This document shows, piece by piece, positions 18,022 through 26,751 of a stretch of DNA of 64,000 bases; positions within the stretch are counted from its first letter, which is position 1; every line of letters begins with the position of its first letter. The translations under genes and the position numbers were made by a program. The stretch comes from CAVSVP01 sp963731125. Lineage in GTDB: Bacteria; Pseudomonadota; Gammaproteobacteria; Competibacterales; Competibacteraceae. The DNA lies in assembly GCA_963731125.1 (NCBI GenBank), contig CAVSVP010000024.1:124001-188000 (forward strand), given 5' to 3'. The notes under the pieces are model-generated. The model made no database searches, was not told the origin of the DNA, and saw nothing but the letters and a program-made list of their open reading frames with translations.

Positions 18022-20586
18022 ATGGCGACATTACCCAAGAGCGCAAACGTCGTAATCATCGGCCAGGGTGGCATCGTCGGCGCGTCAGTGGTCCATCACC
18101 TGGTCGAGCAAGGCTGGGACAATATCGTCGGTCTGGACAAGTCCGCCATTCCCACGGACATTGGCTCCACTTCCCACGCCTCCGACTTCTGCTACACGAC
18201 GTCCCACGACCACCTGACGTGCTACACCACCATGTACAGCGTCGACTTCTACGACCGGCTCGGGCACTACAGCCGTATCGGCGGCCTGGAAGTTGCCCGC
18301 GTGGGCGACGATGAGCGTATGGAGGAGCTCAAGCGCAAGGTGGGCTCGGGCAAGGCCTTCGGTACCAACGTTAAGCTCATCAGCCCGAAGGAAACCAAGC
18401 AGCTGTTTCCCCTGATTGAAGAAGACATGATTCAGGGTGCCATGTGGGACCCGGACGCGGGTTTGGTGGTACCGCGCTCCCAGTATGTCGCCGGTCTGCT
18501 GGTGGAGCAGGCGGTCGAGGCCGGCAAGCTACAGGTCTTCGCCAACACGCCGGCCACGAACATCGACATCAAGGACGGCCGTATCCGCGGTGTCGAAACC
18601 CCGAGGGGATACATCGAGACCTCCGTCGTGATCCTGACCGCGGGCCTGTGGGGACCGCTACTCGCTGAGATGACCGGGGAGGGTCTGCCGATGATGCCGG
18701 TGGAGCACCCGCTGCTGTTCTTCGGCCCCTTCAACGACTTCGCGGGTACTGGCAAGGAGATCGGCTACCCGCTGCTGCGCGACCAGGGGAATTCCGCCTA
18801 TCTGCGGGACACCGGCGATCCGACCACCACGGAGGGCGGGAAGCTCGAGTGGGGCTACTACGAGCAGACCAGCCCACGGCTCGTGCACCCGCGGGACATC
18901 CTGGAAAAGGAGCAGGCCCGGTTGTCGCCATCCATGCGCGACCTGAAAGCCGACCAGATCATGGAAGGCATGGAGCGCGCCATGGAGCTCACGCCGATCC
19001 TAGCCGAGCTTGGCTGGGACGAAAAGAAATCCTTCAACGGGCTGCTGTCGGTGACCGCGGATGGTGGCTCGATGGTCGGTGAATCCCTGCAGACCCGGGG
19101 GCTGTGGTACTGTGAGGCGATCTGGGTGAAGGACGCACCGGGCGCAGCCAAGATCCTCGCCGATTGGATGACCAAGGGCCGCACCGAGCTGGATCCCTTT
19201 GGCGTCGACATCGCTCGCTTCTATGCCGTCCAAAAGACGCCGACCTATATCCACGACCGCTGCTTCGAGACCGCCTTCAAGATCTACAACCCGCCGGTGC
19301 ATCCCCGCGAGCCGTACACCAAGGGCCGCAACCTGCGCCGTGGCCCGTTCTGGCCCCGTGAGCAGGAGCTGGGCGGCTACTTCATGGAAGCGGCGGGCTG
19401 GGAACGGGCCCACGGTTACCGATCCAACGAGTCGCTGCTGGAAAAATACGGCGATCGCGTGCCGGAACGCCGCAACGAGTGGGACGCGCGGCATTTCTGG
19501 CGCGTGTCCAACGCCGAGCATCTCGCCTTGAGTGACAACGTCGGCATGGTGAACCTGTCCCACTTCGCTATCTTCGACGTTTCAGGCCCCGACGCCGAGG
19601 CGCTGATGGAGTATGTCTGTGTGGCCAAGGTGGGCGGCAAGATGCCCGCCGGCAAGGGCGTGTACACCCACTTCCTCGACGAAGCGGGGGGCATCCATTC
19701 CGACCTCACCGTGATCCGCCTGGAAGAGAACCGCTACCGCCTGGTTTGCGGCGGCGACACCGGTCCCCGGGACTTCGTATGGATGGACCGCATGCGCGAG
19801 AAGCGCGGCTTCAAGGTGCACTTCGACGACCGCTCCGACGAGATCGCCACCCTCGGCGTATGGGGTCCCAACGCGCGCGCCACGCTGCAGAAGGTAGCCG
19901 ACAACCCAGACGCGCTCAGCCACGAGAGCTTTCCCTTCGCCGCCACCCGGCACCTGCGCCTACGAGGCATACCCGTGTGGGCCTTCCGCATCTCCTACGT
20001 CGGCGAGCAGGGCTGGGAGCTGTACCTGCCGTTCAGCTACGGATTGAGTCTGTGGGATCTGCTCTACGAGCAGGGCGTGACCCCGGTCGGTATCGAGACC
20101 TACGCCAACAGCCGGCGCCTGGAGAAGAGCCTGCGCCTGCAGAACACCGACCTCCTGACGGAATACAACCTCTACGAAGCGGGGCTCGCCCGCGCCAAGG
20201 TCAAGCCCGCCGAATTCAACGGCAAGCAAGCCTACCTGGAGCAACGCGAGCGCGATCACCAACCTGCCTACCTTTGTACCATGACCATGGTCGACAACGT
20301 GGATGAGAAAGGCGTTGCCCGCTATCCTGTCGGGCAATGGCCCATACTCGACCCAGAAACCGGCGACGTCCTGATCGACGAAGTCGGCCGGCGCTCCTAC
20401 ATCACCAGCATCGCCTACGGCCCGTCGATCGGCAAGAACATTGCTCTCGGTTACCTGCCCAAAAAGTACGCCGAGGAAGGCCGAACGCTGATGATGGAAT
20501 ACTTCCACGAGCACTACCCCATCCGGGTCGGGGCGGTGGGCTACCGGGCCCTGTACGATCCAGAGAACGAGCGTTTGAAGTCATAA
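18022..20586 (+). CDS. Dimethylglycine/sarcosine dehydrogenase-like flavoprotein
   Basis: 854 residues with AGGAGG nine bases before the ATG. The N-terminal FAD-binding DAO domain is IIGQGGIVGASVVHHL. The segment DIGSTSHASDF (H52) aligns with the histidine that carries covalent FAD in DMGDH/SARDH. A central FAO_M region (GRTELDPFGVDIARFY) follows, then a GcvT folate-binding domain and GcvT C-terminal barrel (GEQGWELYLPFSYGL, GVARYPVGQWP, IAYGPSIGKNIALGYLP). It should demethylate dimethylglycine or sarcosine, passing one-carbon units to tetrahydrofolate and electrons to ETF, which fits etfAB and the betaine methyltransferase downstream. Its third codon positions are far richer in G/C than its neighbours', suggesting recent transfer. 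Confidence 0.9.
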   Translation: MATLPKSANVVIIGQGGIVGASVVHHLVEQGWDNIVGLDKSAIPTDIGSTSHASDFCYTTSHDHLTCYTTMYSVDFYDRLGHYSRIGGLEVARVGDDERMEELKRKVGSGKAFGTNVKLISPKETKQLFPLIEEDMIQGAMWDPDAGLVVPRSQYVAGLLVEQAVEAGKLQVFANTPATNIDIKDGRIRGVETPRGYIETSVVILTAGLWGPLLAEMTGEGLPMMPVEHPLLFFGPFNDFAGTGKEIGYPLLRDQGNSAYLRDTGDPTTTEGGKLEWGYYEQTSPRLVHPRDILEKEQARLSPSMRDLKADQIMEGMERAMELTPILAELGWDEKKSFNGLLSVTADGGSMVGESLQTRGLWYCEAIWVKDAPGAAKILADWMTKGRTELDPFGVDIARFYAVQKTPTYIHDRCFETAFKIYNPPVHPREPYTKGRNLRRGPFWPREQELGGYFMEAAGWERAHGYRSNESLLEKYGDRVPERRNEWDARHFWRVSNAEHLALSDNVGMVNLSHFAIFDVSGPDAEALMEYVCVAKVGGKMPAGKGVYTHFLDEAGGIHSDLTVIRLEENRYRLVCGGDTGPRDFVWMDRMREKRGFKVHFDDRSDEIATLGVWGPNARATLQKVADNPDALSHESFPFAATRHLRLRGIPVWAFRISYVGEQGWELYLPFSYGLSLWDLLYEQGVTPVGIETYANSRRLEKSLRLQNTDLLTEYNLYEAGLARAKVKPAEFNGKQAYLEQRERDHQPAYLCTMTMVDNVDEKGVARYPVGQWPILDPETGDVLIDEVGRRSYITSIAYGPSIGKNIALGYLPKKYAEEGRTLMMEYFHEHYPIRVGAVGYRALYDPENERLKS

Positions 20587-20639
20587 GATCCAGGGTCTTC
20601 ACCGAGCCCGGACTTTCGCGGTCGGAAGCCGGTGATCGA

Positions 20640-20691
20640 GGGGCAGGGCGGTTCTCGGAGTCGGTTATTTCCACCGGAACCGCTCGCCCCT
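20640..20691 (+). terminator. Probable terminator hairpin after the flavoprotein gene
   Basis: GGGGC and GCGGTTC at 20640-20654 pair with GAACCGC and GCCCC at 20677-20690, a stem of at least 12 bp with a small internal loop. There is no U tract, so it may be Rho-assisted or serve as an mRNA-stabilising 3' structure. Confidence 0.55.
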
Positions 20692-20816
20692 AGCGTGTGC
20701 AATTTGTCAGCAATTCCCGCTCTCTAAAAAATCCATTTAAGTTCATTATTATTATTAAAGGGGTCAAACTGAATATATGATACTTGACCCCTCAAGACTC
20801 AACTCAATTCCCCGGA

Positions 20817-20868
20817 CGTCCTGGCCCGGATAATCGGCCCTTACACGTCCATTATCCGGGCCAAGACG
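20817..20868. other. Strong 12 bp hairpin upstream of a GNAT gene
   Basis: GGCCCGGATAAT (20823-20834) pairs perfectly with ATTATCCGGGCC (20851-20862) around a 16-base loop. CGTC/GACG extends the stem beyond a small bulge. It lies in the 313 bp space between 20586 and 20900, which otherwise holds only the terminator-like hairpin. I tested it as an integron attC site and rejected that. Confidence 0.5.
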
Positions 20869-20899
20869 CCGGTCAACTCCGGCATTCTGCTCCTGAAGC

Positions 20900-21325
20900 A
20901 TGCCAATAGAAATCAGACCATATGAACAAAGCGATGAGATGCAAGTGGTCCAACTATGGACCGACCTTGGTCTGGTCGTACCTTGGAACAATCCCTACCA
21001 TGACATCCGGAGAAAACTCGACGTGCAGCCAGAATTGTTCCTGGTCGGCTGTTTGGCGGACAAAATTGTTGCTACCGTCATGGCTGGGTATGACGGTCAT
21101 CGGGGCTGGATCAATTATCTTGCCGTCCATCCGGATCATCAGCACACAGGGATCGGAAGAAACATGATGGATGAAGCCGAGATCCGACTTCGGGCAGCAG
21201 GTTGTCCGAAAATCAACTTGCAGGTGCGTCGCACCAATTCCAAGATGATTGAGTTTTATAGGAAAATCGGGTACAAATTGGATGATGTCGTAAGTCTCGG
21301 TAAACGCCTGGAACCCGACCAATGA
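20900..21325 (+). CDS. GNAT family acetyltransferase (YpeA-like)
   Basis: 141 residues. The N-terminus IEIRPYEQSDEMQVVQLW and the acetyl-CoA loop VHPDHQHTGIGRNMMDEAE are typical GNAT elements. The C-terminal INLQVRRTNSKMIEFYRKIGY matches the YpeA group of small GNATs. Substrate unknown. It is the last gene before the nested IS stack, which begins about 200 bp downstream; the flank 21326-21522 shows nothing recognisable. Confidence 0.85.
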   Translation: MPIEIRPYEQSDEMQVVQLWTDLGLVVPWNNPYHDIRRKLDVQPELFLVGCLADKIVATVMAGYDGHRGWINYLAVHPDHQHTGIGRNMMDEAEIRLRAAGCPKINLQVRRTNSKMIEFYRKIGYKLDDVVSLGKRLEPDQ

Positions 21326-21522
21326 GCAGAATAAGGCGCTTAACTCAGACGGCTAATTCCGTGGCATTTTGACCGACCGTGCTGTTTTGCACATTCTTCA
21401 TTCTTCTGAAAGTACGCGGTTATCAAGCTGCCGCTGGTTAGCTCTCAGTTAGCCGCTACAAGGCATTCGTTGGAGAAGCAATGCCACGAGATTCAGGAAA
21501 AAGGAATGAAATCGTAAGTGAA

Positions 21523-22570
21523 TAGACATTATTGGGAATAGTGTATACTGAGAATTTAGCACTTGACGAGCGGTATCGCGATGCTCAACTACGCCCATCT
21601 GAAAGACCACCCGCGCGAATTTTTAGCGGCCACGAGCCTGACGCTGGCCGAGTTTCTGGTGCTGTTGCCGGTGTTTGAGCGGGTCTACGAGACGCTTTAC
21701 CCACTGCACCTGACGGTGGAAGGTCAGGCGCGGCGGCGCCGTGCGGGCGGTGGAGTAAAAGGAGGGTTGGCGAGAGGGGAAGATAGGCTGCTGTTTATTT
21801 TGGTTTACCAAAAGACCAATCCGTTGCAAACGCTGCAGGGACTGCAGTTTGGCTTGAGTCAAGCGCAAGCGAACTATTGGATTCACCGGTTGCTGCCAGT
21901 GTTACCAGGGGCGTTACGGGAGCTGGGGATGGCACCGGAACGCGACGCCGAGCGGGTGGAGACGAGTGCGCTGGCGGTGGCTGGGACGCAGGAATTCGCA
22001 CTGGATGGCACGGAGCGACGGCGCCAACGTCCGCAAGACACGGCCCGCCAAACGGCGCATTACAGTGGCAAGACGAAGGCCCATACCGACAAGAATCTGC
22101 TGCTGGTGAATGAGTCAACACAACAGGGCATCTATCTCAGTCCGACCGTAGCTGGGACTACGCACGATAAACGCGCTGCCGATGAGGCGAAAATGACCTA
22201 TCCGAGCAACGCCACGCTGGACAAAGACACCGGCTTTCAAGGCTACGAGCCGATCGGTGGACAGACGCGGCAACCCAAAAAAAGCCCAAAGGGCAAGACT
22301 TAAGCGTAGCGGATCAGTTTCTCAATCGGCTGTTTGCCAGTGCGCGCGTGATGGTCGAACACGTGATCGGCGGGGTAAAGCGGTGTCGGATCGTCAAGGA
22401 CGTCTTACGGCTGACCCGGGAAGGCGTCTCGGATCGGGTGATGGAGATTGCCTGTGGCTTGCATAACCTACGCATGGCTTGCCGCCATCCCGCGCCTACC
22501 TTCCATTTGCTGAGTTTGCTGAATGCACCTTGAAAAACCCAACAATAGACATTATTCCCGATAATGTCTA
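21523..22570 (+). mobile_element. IS5-family-like insertion sequence
   Basis: Terminal inverted repeats are TAGACATTAT(T/C)GGGAATA, at about 21523 and as the complement ending 22570. The right end is itself palindromic: AGACATTAT and ATAATGTCT around TCCCG (22545-22569). The right end abuts a truncated ISKra4 transposase. The left end abuts sequence downstream of the GNAT gene that is unrelated to ISKra4, so this element marks a deletion or rearrangement junction. Confidence 0.8.
21581..22533 (+). pseudogene. IS5-like transposase in two frames (possible -1 recoding)
   Basis: Frame 1 (21581-22303) has an N-terminal helix-turn-helix (GLQFGLSQAQANYWIHRLLP) and catalytic Asp residues in EFALDGTERRRQRP and ATLDKDTGFQGYEP. 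It stops at a TAA just after a run of seven A (22276-22282). The -1 frame continues immediately as DLSVADQFLNRLFASARVMV followed by EHVIGGVKRCR, which supplies the catalytic Glu, to 22533. A -1 slip on the A tract would yield the complete DDE transposase, but a plain 1 bp indel explains it equally well. Confidence 0.8.
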
Positions 22571-23319
22571 ATATAAACCATGAACAGCTTCGGTTCCCGC
22601 CACGCGCCCCGGTAGCGCTTCCGGCCCTTGGGGGTCTGCCGACCCCGTTGGTTCTCCCGTAGCCGCACCCGCCCCCCATCGGGGCTGACCACCACACGGC
22701 GGCCCGCTACCGTCTCGCCCGGTTCCAGCGTCAGGTCCTTGGCCTGCTGTAGTACGCGGGCGCGTTCGCCATAGCGGTAGGCCAACGGGCGCACCACCTT
22801 GCCCCCAAGCTCCACACCGTGCTCCAACAGCACCTGGCACACCGCCTCGAACGAACTCAACAACGCCGACCAGGCGCTGACCAACGACCCCAACCAGGGC
22901 GTACAACGCTCATGAATCCCCAACAACACCAACCCCGCCTAGACTCCTTGGCACTGACCCTGGCGACGCTTACCGGGACGTCGGTAATAACGCACTCGCA
23001 CCGTCATGTACAAACCACTGACCGTGCGCATCTGGACCGTCTCGTAGCCTTCATGCTTCAGCTTCTGTGGCCACGCCCGAATCAGCTCCGCTTCCTTCTC
23101 CCGTTGCGCTTCGGCGTCCAAGCTGGCCTGCACGTGACGCTCCAAGAGCACCTTCGCCAACGCGTCAGTACAGGCCCGAATCTCCCGCTCCAGCGCCTCC
23201 AATTCCTCCGGGCTGGTTACGCTTCGTGAGCCTTGCTCGAGTTCGCGCAGACGCTCATAGACCCCTTGTTTATCCGCCTTATTTCCAACATAATCGGGGG
23301 TGCCCAAATCACTATTCAT
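22571..23319 (-). pseudogene. ISKra4-family transposase, truncated and with an amber stop
   Basis: The fragment begins MNSDLGTPDYVG and carries ISKra4 signatures: VLLGIHERCTPWLGSLVSAW, PLAYRYGERARVLQQAKDL, GRRVVVSPDGGRVRLRENQR and KGRKRYRGAWREPKL. The frame is uninterrupted except for a TAG at 22933-22935 where homologues have an aromatic residue (GV*AGLVLLGI), a simple nonsense change. The 3' half is gone, replaced by the IS5-like element at 22570. The 5' end of the element lies between 23320 and about 23425, where it abuts the IS110 gene. Confidence 0.85.
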
Positions 23320-23391
23320 CTCTCTTCCTCCAGAAATACAGTTCAGGGGGGAGAGAATATCGGTGATTTGGGCTCCTATGTCACGGGGCCA

Positions 23392-24327
23392 TCAGACATG
23401 GCCGGGAAAATGGGAATGCGCCCTTTTACATTTACCGCGTTCGCGCAACCGCTCAGAGAAGGTGCGCACATCGGGATTACAGCGGCAAGCAACGATGGCG
23501 GCCAGATAGAGTTTGGTGCGCACCCGTGCCGGGCCGAGCTTGGACAGATGGGGACGGTGACGGACGCTGGAGCCGGACTCATGCACGGTGGGGATGACGC
23601 CGAGATAAGAGGCAAACTGCGCGGCCGAGGCAAAGCGTTGGCCGGACTGCAAGAGGGCGACCATCCACCCCGACAGCACCGGGCCGATACCAGGAATCGA
23701 TTGCAGGCGTTGCCGGTCTGCTTTGAGCTGAGGATGGCGATCGATGTGATCGTCAAGGGTTTGCCGCAGGCGCTGCTGTTCGGCTTCCAGAAAGGCAATT
23801 CCACGCGCCAGCGACGCGATCACGGAGGCGGCACTGGGTTGGCTGAGACGGGCTTTCTCAAGACGGTTGCGTTCGCGTTGCAAGTCGGTTTCCACCGCGG
23901 CCAAGCGCTTAAGCAAGGCACTCAACTGGCGCACCTCGGGCGGCTCCGGTTGCCAGGGACGGGGCTGGGTGAGCACCCCGAAGCGAGCAATGGTCAGCGC
24001 ATCCATCGCATCGTTCTTGGCCTTGATCCCCAGGCCCTTGGCAACGTCCTTCAAGGCGTTGGGGTTGATGACCGACACTACCAGGCCCGCGTCGTGCAGC
24101 GCATGGGCCAGCGCTTCATGATAGGGGCCGGTGGCCTCCATCACCGCGTGCAGCTCTTCGGGAGCAGCGCCGGTTTGGTTCTGGCACCAGGTGATGAGGG
24201 TCTGAAAACCCTCTGGCGTATTAGGCACCTGCTTTTGGCGCTTGTTGAGCGTGTCGGGCTCCAGCAGCACGACGACATCCAACTTCTTTTTACTCACGTC
24301 AATACCGATGAAAACCATAGGCTTCAC
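23392..24327 (-). pseudogene. IS110-family transposase, C-terminally truncated
   Basis: 311 codons. The N-terminal RuvC-like DEDD domain is MVFIGIDVSKKKLDVVV, VMEATGPYHEALAHAL, and NALKDVAKGLGIKAKNDAMD. The C-terminal serine domain has LQSIPGIGPVLSGWM and VHESGSSVRHRPHLSKLG. It should continue after RGKCK with a further C-terminal helix, but instead ends KCKRAHSHFPGHV where other IS material begins, so the extreme C-terminus is lost. The catalytic residues are still present. It was inserted into the IS1-like transposase. Confidence 0.85.
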
Positions 24328-24520
24328 TCCTCATTCCCATGCGCAGGCTAACCTTGTGCTCATGCAGACTCCGCGGTCTTGGATACCGTCCAGCCTGGGG
24401 TGGCGAATTGAGGGACACACGGGGGATTATCTACGCAGCAGACTCGCCGTCTTCGGGTGGGGACAACCTCCCGGGTCCCGTGTGGTGGTAGCTAATCACC
24501 ACACGCTTCAAGATACAAGG
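24328..24520 (-). ncRNA. IS110 left-end non-coding region, candidate bridge RNA
   Basis: About 190 bp of non-coding DNA lies between the IS110 start codon and its junction with IS1. On the minus strand it can fold into several hairpins, the clearest being CGTGTGGTG pairing with CACCACACG (about 24478-24504) and GGGAC pairing with GTCCC beside it. IS110-group elements are known to express a bridge RNA from this position. The call rests on position and foldability only. Confidence 0.35.
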
Positions 24521-25233
24521 GTGAGGTGCTGGCGTTCGATTGGCTGGGTGTAGCGCTTGCCGGAGCAATGCACCTTGGGGTCCAGATGGCGTTGATACGT
24601 GCTCAAGTTATCGGTGTCATAGCGCGTGATACCGAACGGCTCCAGGAGCTGCTTCAACTCCAGAAAGACCGCATCTTGGCGGCGACCGAAGACGTACGCG
24701 AGCACCGCGCCGGTCACGCTGTCGATGGCATGCCAAAGCCAGCGCTATTCCTCCTGGTTGCCCACCTAACTCCACCTTTCGTCGACCTCCGCCTCGTCAA
24801 CTCGCTGAACCACGGCGGTAATATCGTCTGGATTCAGGCGGCTCAGCAGCGCTTGGTTGACCGGCTCGATGACGTCTTCTTTGGTCTTCAACTCACTGAG
24901 TACTGTGTCCTTGCGGATCTTCAATACCCGCGCCGTATCCCGAATACCACTGCCATTGAGCGCCATCTCCACGATCTGTTGTTTGACTTGAGGTAGGCGT
25001 CCCCGATCGCTGTACTCCAGAAGAAAAGAGCGATGGGCGCAGCACTCACCATTCTGGCACAGATAGCGTTGTTTACCATCACTGGTCTTACCGCGTTTGA
25101 CGACCTGATCACTCTCACAATGCAGACAGTGCACGGGAATTAATGTCATCAGAACCCCCTGGATGGTGGCACCTGAAAAGGACCTTAAGGTTGACATGAA
25201 TCCACGTGATTCTCCAAAATTAGGACACCACCC
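24508..25233 (-). pseudogene. IS1-family transposase remnant (InsA/InsB-like)
   Basis: From ATG 25149 the InsA-like zinc finger reads CLHCESDQVVKRGK, then GKQRYLCQNGECC, followed by a helix-turn-helix. The same frame continues into the InsB-like catalytic part (RYDTDNLSTYQRHL, then SGKRYTQPIERQHLTL). It is broken by two in-frame TAG codons, in WS*VG and EE*RW, where IS1 proteins have Tyr and Gln. It ends at 24510 where IS110 begins. The outer right end (about 25200-25233, GGTGGTGTCCTAATTTTGG in complement) borders the truncated etfA. The left end is missing. Confidence 0.82.
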
Positions 25234-25904
25234 TCTTTGCGGACAGCCCGCTGGGAGGTGCCGATTTGGGGCGCAGGGTGGCGGCAAAGTTAGGAGAGCG
25301 ACCGGCGGGCCAGGCCTGGCGTATCGGCTTAGAAAAGACGACTTGCCGGTCCGGCGGCGGCAAGACAGACATTACTCTAGCGACGACCCGGGTATTACTA
25401 GTGGCTGAAGAGGCCGCCGAACCGGTGAGTGAAGCCCGTTACGAGGTGCGCCTTCTGACAGCGCCGCCGGTGGCAGGAGAGACTCGCATTCAAGATGACG
25501 GTCAGCTTGACGTGGATCCTGGTGCGGTTCCTCTGGCCGAGGCAGAGTTTATCGTTGCCGCCGGTAACGGAGTACGCAATTGGGATAATTTTCACCGCTT
25601 AGCGCAGATGCTAGGTGCCAGCGAGGGGGCCAGCCGGGTCGCCGTCGATGCCGGCTTTATGGTGCGGGACCGTCAGGAGGGAGCCACCGGCACCCTGGTG
25701 ACGGCGCGCTGTTATTTAGCACTGGGGATCTCCGGTGCGTCTCAGCACCTGCAGGGTATCACCAAGTGCGAGCAGGTGATTGCGGTTAACCGGGATCCCG
25801 CCTACGATATGGTAAAGCGTGCCAATCTGGCGGTGATTGGCGATGTGCAGGCCATCATTCCGGAACTGATTAGACTGGCGGAGGAAAGGCAACATGGGGC
25901 TTAA
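25234..25904 (+). pseudogene. etfA: Electron transfer flavoprotein alpha subunit, 5' truncated
   Basis: About 223 codons remain. They read LFADSPLGGADLGRRVAAKLG near the break, and end with the FAD-binding domain: NGVRNWDNFHRLAQMLG, then GASEGASRVAVDAGF, GISGASQHLQGITKCEQVI and NRDPAYDMVKRANLAVIGD, the ETF-alpha signature. The N-terminal region and start codon were removed by the IS1 insertion and the later deletion. In-frame TTG or GTG codons exist but without a convincing ribosome-binding site. The FAD domain is complete, but the subunit would lack much of domain I. It overlaps the etfB start by 11 bp. Confidence 0.88.
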
Positions 25905-26751
25905 CGTTGTTGCGTTGGTTGCGCCGGGTCGGCATCCGACCTCCGGGCGGCCACGGCGGGCGCCATTGGATGCGCGGGCGGTGGAGCTGGGTCTGCGCCT
26001 AGTCGGTTCTCAGCTCCGCATCGTCCACGCCGGCGATCCCCAAGCGTCCGTGCTGCGCGACTATATGGGTATGGGGATAGCGGAGCTTACAGTGTTCAAG
26101 TTGCCGCCGGAAGCGGATGCACTCCCTGCGCTGACGGCCTATTTTGAGAAGCTGAAGCTTGATCTCATTCTGCTGGGCCTGCGGGGTGAGGGAGGCGAAG
26201 ATTCCGGACTACTGCCTTACCAGCTTGCCGAGGCGTTGGGGCTCCCCGTGGTAGCCAATGTCGTGGAACTCACTGCGCAAGGTAATAGCGCGCGCTTGCT
26301 GCAGGCCCTGCCGCGGGGCCAACGGCGCGCGGTCATGACGCCACTGCCTTGCGTCGCTGCCGTGGACTGGGCTGCACCGGCACCGCGCCAAAGCGCTTTT
26401 GGTCTTGCCCGGCGTGGCCGCATTGTGGTCGAAAAATCTGCCATTGTGATGGATGCCGCGCGCGCCGGCTGGGAACAGCAGCCTGCCCGTAAACGGCCTA
26501 AGCGGTTGAAAGTGGTTAAGGCAAAGAGCGCTGCTGAGCGCTTTCAGGCGGCGACAGGCGTTCAGGGTGGCGGTGGTAAAATCCTGCATAGCGAAGATCC
26601 CAGGCAGGCAGCCCAGGCGATTTACGATTATTTGCGAGCGGAAGGGGTGGTAAAAGGGCTTACCACCTATCAGTTTCTCATCACCATAGAGAAGGGTGGC
26701 AAAGGCTGCATGGTTTGTAGCCGCCTGAGTAATAAACGGAGGCCCCGTTGA
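25894..26751 (+). CDS. etfB: Electron transfer flavoprotein beta subunit, C-terminus altered by an IS
   Basis: 285 residues as it now reads; GGAGGAAAGG lies just upstream of the ATG. The ETF-beta pattern is DARAVELGLRLVGSQLRIVH, then LPYQLAEALGLPVVANVVEL, RRAVMTPLPCV and KSAAERFQAATGVQ. The IS4-family element at 26659 entered after codon 255; the original TGA stop follows the duplication at 27857. Translation now runs 30 codons into the IS. The core protein is intact, so function may survive, but its alpha partner is truncated. It belongs to the dimethylglycine-type ETF group (long beta subunit) that accepts electrons from methylated-amine dehydrogenases. Confidence 0.88.
   Translation: MGLNVVALVAPGRHPTSGRPRRAPLDARAVELGLRLVGSQLRIVHAGDPQASVLRDYMGMGIAELTVFKLPPEADALPALTAYFEKLKLDLILLGLRGEGGEDSGLLPYQLAEALGLPVVANVVELTAQGNSARLLQALPRGQRRAVMTPLPCVAAVDWAAPAPRQSAFGLARRGRIVVEKSAIVMDAARAGWEQQPARKRPKRLKVVKAKSAAERFQAATGVQGGGGKILHSEDPRQAAQAIYDYLRAEGVVKGLTTYQFLITIEKGGKGCMVCSRLSNKRRPR

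Noticed and set aside
20817..20868. Integron attC-like site next to a GNAT gene
   Set aside because: The stem is strong, but no matching RYYYAAC/GTTRRRY core pair could be found on its two sides or downstream of the GNAT gene.
23233..24351. 372-codon open frame on the plus strand over the IS110 gene
   Set aside because: It overlaps the IS110 transposase completely and has no family signature of its own.
22933..24770. Amber codons in ISKra4 and IS1 transposases as recoded residues
   Set aside because: All three TAGs replace Tyr or Gln-type positions by one base, in elements already truncated; ordinary nonsense mutations suffice.
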